Shown: positions 30,066 to 38,023 of the stretch, in pieces
How the letters are laid out: each line of letters opens with the position of its first letter
Position numbering within the stretch: position 1 is the stretch's first letter
Notes under the pieces: generated by a model
The model's input: the letters and a program-made list of their open reading frames with translations, nothing else
Told to the model about the DNA's origin: nothing
The model's database searches: none
Translations under genes and position numbers: made by a program
NCBI RefSeq assembly: GCF_003112515.1
Contig: NZ_BEVZ01000002.1
Span: 1,674,001-1,738,000, forward strand
Origin: Streptomyces fragilis
GTDB taxonomy: Bacteria > Actinomycetota > Actinomycetes > Streptomycetales > Streptomycetaceae
Length of the DNA: 64,000 bases
Direction: 5' to 3'

Positions 30066-31355
30066 GTGGCGGGACAGGCACTGTGGTCACGGAACTTCAC
30101 GCTGTTCTTCCTGGCCCGGGCGGTCGCCGCCCTCGGCGACGCCATGCTGCCGGTCGCCCTCGCCGCGGGCCTCCTCCAGCACGGCCACGGCGCGGGGGCG
30201 GTGGGCCTGGCGATGGCCTCGACCGCCGGCTCCTTCGCCGCGCTGGTCGTCTTCGGCGGGGTCCTCGCCGACCGGTTCGACGCACGGCGGCTGATGATTG
30301 GGGCCGACCTGGTCCGCCTGGTCACCCAGGCCCTGGCCGCCGTGCTGTTCTTCACCGGCCAGGTGGTGCTGTGGCAGATCTGCGTGATCGGCGCCGTCAA
30401 CGGGGTCGCCGCGGCGGTCTTCCAGCCGGGGGTCGCCGGCACCGTGCCCCGGCTGGCGACCGACGTACAGGGCGCCAACGGGGCGATCGGCACCGCCGAG
30501 GCGGGCGCCCAGCTGCTGGGACCCGCCTTCGCGGGCGTCCTGGTGGCCTTCGCCTCGCCCGGCGGCGTCTTCGCCGCCCACGCCGCCACCTACGGGGTCG
30601 GCGCCCTGTGCCTCGTCCTGCTGCGGCTGCCCCCGCTCCCGCGCCGGAAGAACGCGGCCGGACGCGTGGTCGCCGCCTTCCTGGCCGATCTGGCGGAAGG
30701 CTGGCGCGAGTTCCGCTCCCGCACCTGGATGTGGGGCGTGATCCTCATCTGGTGCCTGATGATGGTCGCCTCCTGGGGCCCGACCATTCCGCTGGTCGCC
30801 GCCGAGGTGGTCCGCGAACACGGTGCCGGCTCCTACGGCCTGGTCAACTCCGCCTTCGGCGCCGGCACCGTCATCGGCGGCCTGGTGGCCTTCCGGCTGC
30901 GCCCCCGGCGGATGCTGCGCGCGGGCGGCATCGCCATCGCCGCCTTCGCCTGCTTCCCGGCCGCGGTGGGAGCCGGACTGGACGTGCCCGCCATGGCGGC
31001 GGGAGCCGTGGTCGCCGGAGCGGGGCGGGCCTTCTGGGCGGTGATGTGGGCGACCAGTGTGCAGACCCAGGTCCCCGCCTCCGTCCTCAACCGGATCCAC
31101 GCCTACGAGGTCGCCGGGTCGCTGGCCATGGTCCCCGTCGGCCAGAGTCTCGCGGGACCCGCCGCGGAGCTGTTCGGCGCCGGCCAGGTGCTGCTGGCGG
31201 CGGGTGCGGCCACCCTGGTCGTCTCCGCCGCCCTGCTGGGGGTCCCGGCCATCCGCAACCTCCCGCGCGCCGACCGGCCCGCCGTGCGCGGCGGTCCGGC
31301 CGCCCCGGCGCCCGCGGCGGCGCCCCCGGCCCGCCCCGGAGGACCGCACGAGTAG
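30066..31355 (+). CDS. MFS-type permease
   Basis: A 429-aa transporter with about 10-12 helices. The loop FGGVLADRFDARRLMIGADLVR corresponds to the MFS 2-3 loop motif, and the order [24 protein letters not shown] at the start is typical of MFS_3-type exporters (drug or small-molecule efflux). The C-terminus is a 30-residue Pro/Ala tail. GTG 30066 is preceded by GGGGAGGGG; the frame from 29979 lacks a comparable site. The substrate is unknown. Confidence 0.85.
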   Translation: MAGQALWSRNFTLFFLARAVAALGDAMLPVALAAGLLQHGHGAGAVGLAMASTAGSFAALVVFGGVLADRFDARRLMIGADLVRLVTQALAAVLFFTGQVVLWQICVIGAVNGVAAAVFQPGVAGTVPRLATDVQGANGAIGTAEAGAQLLGPAFAGVLVAFASPGGVFAAHAATYGVGALCLVLLRLPPLPRRKNAAGRVVAAFLADLAEGWREFRSRTWMWGVILIWCLMMVASWGPTIPLVAAEVVREHGAGSYGLVNSAFGAGTVIGGLVAFRLRPRRMLRAGGIAIAAFACFPAAVGAGLDVPAMAAGAVVAGAGRAFWAVMWATSVQTQVPASVLNRIHAYEVAGSLAMVPVGQSLAGPAAELFGAGQVLLAAGAATLVVSAALLGVPAIRNLPRADRPAVRGGPAAPAPAAAPPARPGGPHE

Positions 31356-31469
31356 GACCGGCGCCGACGCCGGGGACGTGTGGGAGAAACCCGCGCGCGA
31401 CCACCGTCCGGAGTACGGTATGGTTGCCATGCACGTTCGGCCGGGGGAAACCCCAGGTCAGACGGCGAA

Positions 31470-31543
<74 letters not shown>

Positions 31544-31558
31544 CTCGAAGGAGTCGTC

Positions 31559-31602
31559 GATCAGGGGCCGGTACCGGAGCAATCCGGTACCGGCCCCTGA
31601 TC
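31559..31602 (+). terminator. Terminator of tRNA-Pro
   Basis: A perfect 20-bp stem (31559-31578 with 31583-31602) with a GCAA tetraloop begins 15 nt after the tRNA. Confidence 0.9.
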
Positions 31603-31687
31603 GTTCCCGGTCATGCTCCCGCCGCTGACGGACACCGCGCGGCGGACCTGCCGGTGCAGGCCGGCCGCGCGGTGGATCCGAGCCGGT

Positions 31688-32905
31688 TCAGGTGGACCAC
31701 ACGACCCTGTTGCCGTTCATGATGACGACCTTGCCGTCCGACCGCAGGACCAGCTTCGCGCCGGGGTTGCCGTGCGTCTTGCTCGCCCAGACCGGCTGGT
31801 TGGGGTTGTACACCACGAGGTTGCCGTCCGCCTGGAAGACGGCCCTGTGGTTTTTGCCGAACATCATGGACGCCCAGACGGCCTTGCCGCTCCGGTTGTC
31901 GTAGACGACCAGGTTGCCGTCCTGCTGCAGGACCATCCGTATCCGGTTGGTGGTCCAGGCCTGGCCGACCTGCAGTGTGCTGGGCGCCGTGACGGTCTCG
32001 GTCGTCCACTCCTGCTTCGTGACCTCCTCCTTCACCTCCTGCTTGTCGCCGCCGGACTCCGCGTCCGACTCCGACTCCGACTCCGGCTTCGGGTCCGACT
32101 TCGGCTTCGGCTTCGAGGAGGGCTCGGCCGCTACCGGAGCGGGCTTGACGGGGACCTCGGCCTTCTTCTCCTTTTCCTTCTTCTCCCGGCTCGGAGAGGG
32201 ACTGGGCTTCTCGGTGACGTAGTCCTGCGGGGCGCTGCCGGTGGGCTCCTCGTCCAGCAGAGTGCCGGAGTCGTTGGCGGCCAGCCCCCGCGCGGCGTCG
32301 TGCCTGCCGTCCTTGCCGTTCGCGCCTCCGGCGAGCAGCAGCGGCACGGCCACCAGGACGGCACCCGCGATCGCGGCCGCCGCCAGGACCGGCTTCTTGG
32401 GACGCCGGCCGTCCGCGCGCGCGTCAGCCGTCCCGCCCGGCGGCGTCGCCCCGCTGTCGGCCGCCGTCGCGGTGGCGGGCTCCGCCGGTGCCTCCTCCTC
32501 GGTCCCGGCGGCGGCCGCACCGGTGTCCGCCCGGGAGGTCCGCGAAGCCGGCTCGCCGGACGTCCCGGGCCCGGCCGCGGCGGGGTCCGTGCCCCCGCTC
32601 CCCGCCGGGTCCGTACTCCTGCTCCCGGCCGGGGCCGTGGCCTTGCCCGCGGTGGGCGTGTCCGCCGTCGGCCCGGGGCCGTCCTGCGCCTCGGCGGGGG
32701 ACGCCTCGGACGGCGCCTCGTTCGTCATCCGTTCCGGACCCGGGAGCGCCTCCGGATCGCCGGCCGGTGCCGGACGCCCCGCCGGGGTCAGCGTGCCGGC
32801 GGGCGGTTCGGAGGCGGCGGGCAGCGGTACGGCGACCCGCACACGCGGAGTGGCGTCGGCGCCCGCGGGGTCGGACCCGTTCGCTGCGGGGTGTGGACGA
32901 GCCAT
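31688..32905 (-). CDS. Membrane-anchored bulb-type (mannose-binding) lectin
   Basis: A 405-aa protein. A Pro/Ala/Thr-rich cytosolic-like N-terminal part (about 1-165) leads to RRPKKPVLAAAAIAGAVLVA (TM helix about 170-190). A charged Lys/Glu/Ser/Pro linker follows (about 200-300). The C-terminal β-prism lectin domain (about 305-405) has repeated QxDxNxVxY sugar-binding motifs: QQDGNLVVY and QADGNLVVY, then a diverged RSDGKVVIM. The layout predicts an N-in, C-out surface lectin. Its TM segment is almost identical to that of the neighbouring ricin-type lectin, so the pair arose by domain swapping on one anchor. ATG 32905 has GGAGAAG upstream. Confidence 0.83.
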   Translation of the reverse strand: MARPHPAANGSDPAGADATPRVRVAVPLPAASEPPAGTLTPAGRPAPAGDPEALPGPERMTNEAPSEASPAEAQDGPGPTADTPTAGKATAPAGSRSTDPAGSGGTDPAAAGPGTSGEPASRTSRADTGAAAAGTEEEAPAEPATATAADSGATPPGGTADARADGRRPKKPVLAAAAIAGAVLVAVPLLLAGGANGKDGRHDAARGLAANDSGTLLDEEPTGSAPQDYVTEKPSPSPSREKKEKEKKAEVPVKPAPVAAEPSSKPKPKSDPKPESESESDAESGGDKQEVKEEVTKQEWTTETVTAPSTLQVGQAWTTNRIRMVLQQDGNLVVYDNRSGKAVWASMMFGKNHRAVFQADGNLVVYNPNQPVWASKTHGNPGAKLVLRSDGKVVIMNGNRVVWST

Positions 32906-33029
32906 GCTGTCACTTCTCCTCATTGCTGGGTCGTCGGACGCCGTCGGCCCGTGGGGCCGGGCGCGGCGGTCACGACGGGATGGGGAACAACGGATGCGGG
33001 GGCGCGGTGGCGCGGTGCCCGCCGAGCGG

Positions 33030-34310
33030 TCAACTCCGGTACCACTTCTGGTGGGGCACGCCGACGCACGACCACAGGTGCGCCGGAGTTCCGTCGGCGG
33101 TGCGGCCGTCGAGGATGTCCACGCACTTGTCGGCGATCTGGGCCACCAGGTCCCCGGCACCGTTCAGTCGGAACTGCTGGGCCGGGTTGCCACTGCAGTC
33201 GGCGACCTGGATCACCGTGCCGTTCTCCTGGGCGCCCCAGGCCACGTCCATGCACCGGCCCTGGGCACGGATGGTGCCGTCCGACCGGAAGGTCCAGCGC
33301 TGCCCCGCGGAACCGTCGCAGGACTGCAACGTCAACCGGGTGCCGTCGGCGCCCGCTCCGGCGCTCAGGCACTTCCCCGAGGCCTTGCTCACCAGGGTGT
33401 CACCGGCGACGGGAGCGGGGGCCTGCTTGCCGCCCGCGGCGGCCTCGTCCTTCTTCTCCGCCTCCTCGGCGGAGTCGTCGGCCGAAGCGCGTGTGCCCGT
33501 GCCGTCCTTCGCGGCCGGCTTCTCTTCCGGCTTGCTCTCCGGCTTGTTCTCCTCCTCCCCGTCCCTGTCCCCGGGCTCGCCCGTGTCCGAGGGGGTGGGC
33601 TCGGACGACGGAGACGGCGAAGGAGATTCGGCGGCGTACCGTCCGGAACGCTGCGGCTTCTCCTCCAGGACCGTGCCGTCCACGGGGCCGACAGCCGCCG
33701 CCGCGGACCGGTCCCGGGCGTCGGATCCCGACAGCAGGAACGGCACGGAGACGAGTACCGCTCCGGCGATCGCCGCGGCGGCCAGGACGGGCTTCTTCGG
33801 GCGCCCGGGCGTCGGGTCCGTCCGCACCGCCGTCCCGCCGTGCGGCGTGACCGAGCCCGACGCCACGTGGGTGGGCCGCTCCCCGGAGAGGGCGACCGCG
33901 CCGGCGGCCGGGACGGGCTCCCGGACCGGTGCGCCGGCCGTGACGCCGGCGTCGGGCCGCGTGCCGGAGTCCGCGTCCGCGGCGGGGGACGGTGCGGAAG
34001 CGGACTCCGGAGCGCTCTCCGGGTCCGGGGCCTCGGCCGTCGTCCTCCGCTCGCGCGCGTCGGGGCCCGCGCCGGTCCCTGCCCTCGGGCCCGTGCCGGC
34101 TACGGCGCCGGTCCTGTCACCCTCCTCGGGTGCCGCGGCGGTGCGCGCGGAGGCCGGTTTCAGCTCCGTCGTGGGAGCGGTGGCCGGGCCGGGCAGCGCG
34201 AACGCCTGGCGCACCTTCGGCACCCCGGGCTCCGCCGCGGCCGAGGCCGCAGCGGCGCCCGCGGCCGAGGCCGCACCGGTCGGGTTCGCGCCGTCTGACT
34301 GTAAAGACAT
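33030..34310 (-). CDS. Membrane-anchored ricin-type β-trefoil lectin
   Basis: A 426-aa protein. It starts MSLQSDGANPTG and has an Ala/Pro/Thr-rich N-terminal half. The same RPKKPVLAAAAIAGAVLV anchor sits at about residues 165-192. A charged, Pro/Ser-rich linker follows (about 200-300), then a ricin B-type domain (about 300-426) with the QxW-type repeats GQRWTF, AQQFRL (diverged) and HQKWY and several Cys pairs. It is a paralog of the bulb-lectin gene downstream, with a different binding head. ATG 34310 precedes the ART-like gene stop (34389) by 78 bp, so the order suggests co-transcription. The sugar ligand is unknown. Confidence 0.83.
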   Translation of the reverse strand: MSLQSDGANPTGAASAAGAAAASAAAEPGVPKVRQAFALPGPATAPTTELKPASARTAAAPEEGDRTGAVAGTGPRAGTGAGPDARERRTTAEAPDPESAPESASAPSPAADADSGTRPDAGVTAGAPVREPVPAAGAVALSGERPTHVASGSVTPHGGTAVRTDPTPGRPKKPVLAAAAIAGAVLVSVPFLLSGSDARDRSAAAAVGPVDGTVLEEKPQRSGRYAAESPSPSPSSEPTPSDTGEPGDRDGEEENKPESKPEEKPAAKDGTGTRASADDSAEEAEKKDEAAAGGKQAPAPVAGDTLVSKASGKCLSAGAGADGTRLTLQSCDGSAGQRWTFRSDGTIRAQGRCMDVAWGAQENGTVIQVADCSGNPAQQFRLNGAGDLVAQIADKCVDILDGRTADGTPAHLWSCVGVPHQKWYRS

Positions 34311-34388
34311 CGGTCCTGTCTCTCGATCTGGGTCTGGTCCTGGTCCGGTCGGCTCCGCGGGCCGCTCGCCCCGGCAGGGGTACTCCGT

Positions 34389-37300
34389 TCAGGCGTCCCC
34401 GTGGTCGGAGCAGCCCACGGGTCCTGCGCAGCGGGCGGGCCACTCGAACGGCACGGCTGCGGCATCGGGCCGGTCCAGTGCCTCGCCGAGGCGGGCGAGT
34501 ACGGTCCGGTCCTGGTCGTCCAGTTGTGCCGGGCCGACGGGGGAGGCACGCTGCGTGGCTGGCAGTTCCCGCAGCAGGACGAGGGGCGAGGAGCCCCCGG
34601 CCCGTATGTCGAGCACGCGGAACGCCGTGCCGGGCGCGAAGACCACCTCGTCGTACCGGGCGGCGGTGCCCGTAACGTCGGACAACTGCCGCACCCGGCG
34701 ACCGGTCACCGACCAGATGGCGTACCGGGCGTCCGCGGGGGAGGGGCCACGGCCGTCACCCGGCAGCGCGCTCACCGGCGCGGCGTCGCGCAGCACGGTG
34801 CCGGGGACCGGCGTCCTGCCCGGCGTTCCGCCGTCCGGCCCGGCGCCGCGCAGCACCACGCCGCGGAAGGACGGCAGGCGCCGCAGCGCCGAGCCGACGC
34901 AGGCGCCGTAGGGCAGCAGCCGCGGGTCGCCGGCGCGCAGGCCCCGGCCGAGTTCCTCGTGGCCGAGCCCGTCGTCCGGCACCCCGGTCCGCAGGTGGAG
35001 CAGCAGCGCGATCAGGTCGGCGCGTGCGGCCTCCTGCTCGTGTCCGCGCAGTGCGGGCATGCGGGTGAACAGGCGGGTCACGACGGCCGCCTGACGGTCC
35101 CACACCCCGTCGGCGAGTGACCGGAACGCGGCCCGCTCCGCGTGCGTGCTCTGGTGCCCGGGCAGGAAGGGCACCGGAGGCAACGGCTTCGGGGGCGCCT
35201 GCGGCGGCTCTGGCATGGTGCCCGCGGCAGGTGGCGTGGGGTCCTTCTCCGCCGGTCGCCCGGGCGGCGTCGAGGGCTCGGCGGGACGGGGAGCGCGCTC
35301 GGCGGCTGCCGGTGAGGGGTCGGCCGGGGAGGCGGCTGCCGGGGAAGGGGTGCTGGTGAGGACCGGACGGCTCGGGGGAGCCGGCAGAGGGGCTTCCTCG
35401 TCGTGTCCGGTGGCGGTGCGTACGTCGGGGTCCTCCGGAGCCGACGCCGGCTCCGGCTGTGGCGCGCGGTCCGGATGCGGTGCGCGCTCCGGCTGCGGTG
35501 CGCGCTCCGGGGCGGCCGAGGGTGAGGGGGAGCGGCGGGCGGAGGGCTGGGAAGGCTCGGCGCCGGTCACTGCCGCGGACCGGCCGGACGGAGCGCGGTG
35601 ACCGGCGGATGCACCGGCCGCCGCGGCCCCGGTCGCCGTCTCCGGCACCCGGGGAACGAAAGGGGCGGCAGCGTGGGACGTTCCGGGAGCGCCTGGCGCA
35701 GTCGCCGTGGAGGGTACGCCGGCCGCCGGGGCCCCGCCGTCGGGCGAGGGCGTCCCCGTCGTGGTGGGCAGGGAACGCGGCGGGGAGGGCGGCGCTGCCT
35801 CCGGCGTGGTGACGCGGTCCGTGCCGGTGCCCGTGTCCGCGCCGGTGTCGAAGTCCGGGCGGGTGTCCGCGTTTGCGCCGGTGCTCATGTCCGCGCCGGT
35901 ACCCAAGTCCGGGCGGGCGTCCGTGTCCGTGTCCGGGCGGCGGTCCGGGGCGGGGGCCGGTCCGGGTGCGGCCGGCGTCTGCTCGGCGCGGGCCCCGAGT
36001 GGTGCGGAGACGTTCGTGCTCGTCGGAGCGGGAACGCCGGGGTCCGTCGCGGCGGACTTGCCACCGGACGCGTGCCCGTCGGCGGCAGGCCGCGGGCCAG
36101 GAGCTGCCGCTCCCGCCGTGGAGGCCGCATCCGGGGCCGAACCCACCGTCGTTCTCGGACCTGGGCCCACCGCCCCCACAGCGGCAGTGCCCGCCGTACC
36201 CGTAGCGGCGTTCGCCGGTCCCGGCCGCGGTGTCCCGGGCGCGGGCGCGGGGCCGGCCGCGGGGCCGTGGGCTGCGCGCCCCGGGCCGTGCGCGGCCGGT
36301 GCGGTCCGGCCGAACGACGCGAAACGCAGGCTGCGGACCTGGTGTTCCGCGGCCAGGCGGCGCAGCTCCCGGCCGCCGTCGACGGCGGTCCCGTGCACGT
36401 GGACGCGGGTCCGGGCCGACAGGCCGGGCGGCAGTGTGCCGAGCAGTTTCTCCAGCACCGGCCACAGCGACCGGTCGAGCGCCTCGCCGGGACCGCCCAC
36501 CTCGATCTCGGGGCCCTGGGGATCCACGGGCCGGGCTGCGAAGGGCGGCGGCTCCTTGTCCGTGCCGTTGATCCACAGGCCCGCCCGGGTCGCGGTGACC
36601 TGCCACCGGTCGGACAACCGCACCACGCCGCGCCGGGCGTCACCCCGGCCGGGCAACGGCGGGCTCCAGCGCAGCAGTCGGGGTGAGGACGCGCCGGGCG
36701 CGCAGATCACGGAGTCGACGAACGGCTGCCAGCGCGGGGCCCCGTCCGCGCCCACGGTCATCGCGCGCACGGTGCCCGCGTCACGGCCGAACGACTCGGC
36801 GAGCAGCGGCAGCCCGCTGTAGACGACGACGTCGGCGTCGACCAGTTCGGCGGCGTCCTGCCCGACGCGCAGCACGTCCCGGCGGCCGCCCGGCGCGAAC
36901 CGCAGGACGGTGCGGGCGGCGGCGGGCAGTGCCGTCACCAGGTCCGCCACGTCACCGGAGGTGACGTCCTCGCCGTCCGGCACCCCGACGACGACGAGCA
37001 TGCCGTGCCGGTCGACCGGCACCGCGTAGCACAGGTCGCCCGGGCGCGGGGCGCGGGCGCCGGCCGGACGGACGAGCACGCCGGCCGGGATCTGCTCGAC
37101 GACACAGCCGTCACGGGTGCGCGACGGCAGGGAGCCCGGGGCGGGCTGCCAGCCGGGTGCGGGCTGACGGGGGCCCAGCGGGACGGGCGGCGCGCCGGGG
37201 GAGAAGCGCCACCAGCCGCCTTCCGGGCCGCCGTCCGGCTCGCCGTCGGCCGGCACGTCGTGGACGAAGAGCCCGCCGCCCGGCACGCCGAGGACCGTTC

Positions 37301-37703
37301 CGTCCGGGGCGATCACGTCGATCTCCCAGGCGTCGGCTATCCGGCGGGCGACGGAGGGGCTGCCGGGGCGGTCATCACCCGCGCGGGTCATCGCCAGCCG
37401 GATGGTGCCGACGCCGTCGCCGCACAGGGTGTCGATGAGGGCGCCGAGCCGGGCCCAGAGGGCGGCGGCCGTGTTCCCGTCCGCGCTGGCGACGACGGTC
37501 ACCGTGTCGTCGCCGTCGGCCTCCAGGGCCCGGGTGAGGTCCGCGATGTCGGCGGGCCCCAGCAGTTCGTCGGAGGGCTGCCTGAGCAGCAGAAGCCGGC
37601 CGTACTCCTCGACCACGAGACCGGGCCTGGGGGACTCGGCCCGCGGCGTCGGCCGGGCGGTGTCGGACGGGCGTGACGCGGCCCGGCGGCGACCCCAGCG
37701 CAT
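34389..37703 (-). CDS. 1104-aa ESX-locus protein, possible C-terminal ART-like fold
   Basis: A large protein not matched to a named family. An N-terminal globular part (about 15-490) holds repeated α/β segments (IADLTRALEADGDDTVTVVA, DVVVYSGLPLL, LRRLAAEHQVRSLRFASFG). A Pro/Ala/Thr-rich region spans about 490-860. The C-terminal ~240 residues include GVVLRGA (R952), YAIWSVTG (S998) and RYDEVVFAPGTAFRVLDI (E1019), in the order Arg...Ser...Glu seen in ADP-ribosyltransferases. In place of E/QxE it has YxE, so activity is uncertain. ATG 37703 has GAGGGGGG upstream. It lies on the same strand as the giant gene after a 320-bp gap, so it may be a second ESX substrate (inference). Confidence 0.68.
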   Translation of the reverse strand: MRWGRRRAASRPSDTARPTPRAESPRPGLVVEEYGRLLLLRQPSDELLGPADIADLTRALEADGDDTVTVVASADGNTAAALWARLGALIDTLCGDGVGTIRLAMTRAGDDRPGSPSVARRIADAWEIDVIAPDGTVLGVPGGGLFVHDVPADGEPDGGPEGGWWRFSPGAPPVPLGPRQPAPGWQPAPGSLPSRTRDGCVVEQIPAGVLVRPAGARAPRPGDLCYAVPVDRHGMLVVVGVPDGEDVTSGDVADLVTALPAAARTVLRFAPGGRRDVLRVGQDAAELVDADVVVYSGLPLLAESFGRDAGTVRAMTVGADGAPRWQPFVDSVICAPGASSPRLLRWSPPLPGRGDARRGVVRLSDRWQVTATRAGLWINGTDKEPPPFAARPVDPQGPEIEVGGPGEALDRSLWPVLEKLLGTLPPGLSARTRVHVHGTAVDGGRELRRLAAEHQVRSLRFASFGRTAPAAHGPGRAAHGPAAGPAPAPGTPRPGPANAATGTAGTAAVGAVGPGPRTTVGSAPDAASTAGAAAPGPRPAADGHASGGKSAATDPGVPAPTSTNVSAPLGARAEQTPAAPGPAPAPDRRPDTDTDARPDLGTGADMSTGANADTRPDFDTGADTGTGTDRVTTPEAAPPSPPRSLPTTTGTPSPDGGAPAAGVPSTATAPGAPGTSHAAAPFVPRVPETATGAAAAGASAGHRAPSGRSAAVTGAEPSQPSARRSPSPSAAPERAPQPERAPHPDRAPQPEPASAPEDPDVRTATGHDEEAPLPAPPSRPVLTSTPSPAAASPADPSPAAAERAPRPAEPSTPPGRPAEKDPTPPAAGTMPEPPQAPPKPLPPVPFLPGHQSTHAERAAFRSLADGVWDRQAAVVTRLFTRMPALRGHEQEAARADLIALLLHLRTGVPDDGLGHEELGRGLRAGDPRLLPYGACVGSALRRLPSFRGVVLRGAGPDGGTPGRTPVPGTVLRDAAPVSALPGDGRGPSPADARYAIWSVTGRRVRQLSDVTGTAARYDEVVFAPGTAFRVLDIRAGGSSPLVLLRELPATQRASPVGPAQLDDQDRTVLARLGEALDRPDAAAVPFEWPARCAGPVGCSDHGDA

Positions 37704-38023
37704 CAGCGGTGGCCCCCCTCGGCGCTCGGGGTCGGGAAACAAGTGGCCAGCATCAATTCATACGCCACGAACATAGCAGGTGAAATCCCGGTGACATGTG
37801 TGAATGGGTACGGCGAACCGCTGTCGGACCCGTGCAGCGGCTCACCGTAACACCGCGCCAATTTGTTACCGCGCGGTGTTCACCATTCGGCAAGTCCCCT
37901 GCACGGCGGGTGATTTGCATGGTCACCCCATGACGCGGACGAATGTGGCGGGAAGTCGCCGCAAGCGCCCGACCGGTGCGGAGCCGACTTCTCCGAATCA
38001 TACGTGGCCATCCTTTCCGCATG
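37704..38023. other. Gap between giant gene and 1104-aa protein gene
   Basis: It holds the hairpin at 37849-37880 and an AT-richer part with no open gene. It is the likely promoter region for the 1104-aa protein gene on the minus strand. No RNA was recognised. Confidence 0.5.
37849..37880 (-). terminator. Hairpin after the giant gene
   Basis: AACACCGCGC (37849-37858) pairs perfectly with GCGCGGTGTT (37871-37880) around a 12-nt AT-rich loop. It lies about 145 nt beyond the stop of the giant gene (minus strand) and 145 nt before the next gene, so it may end the giant transcript or be an operator. Confidence 0.5.
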
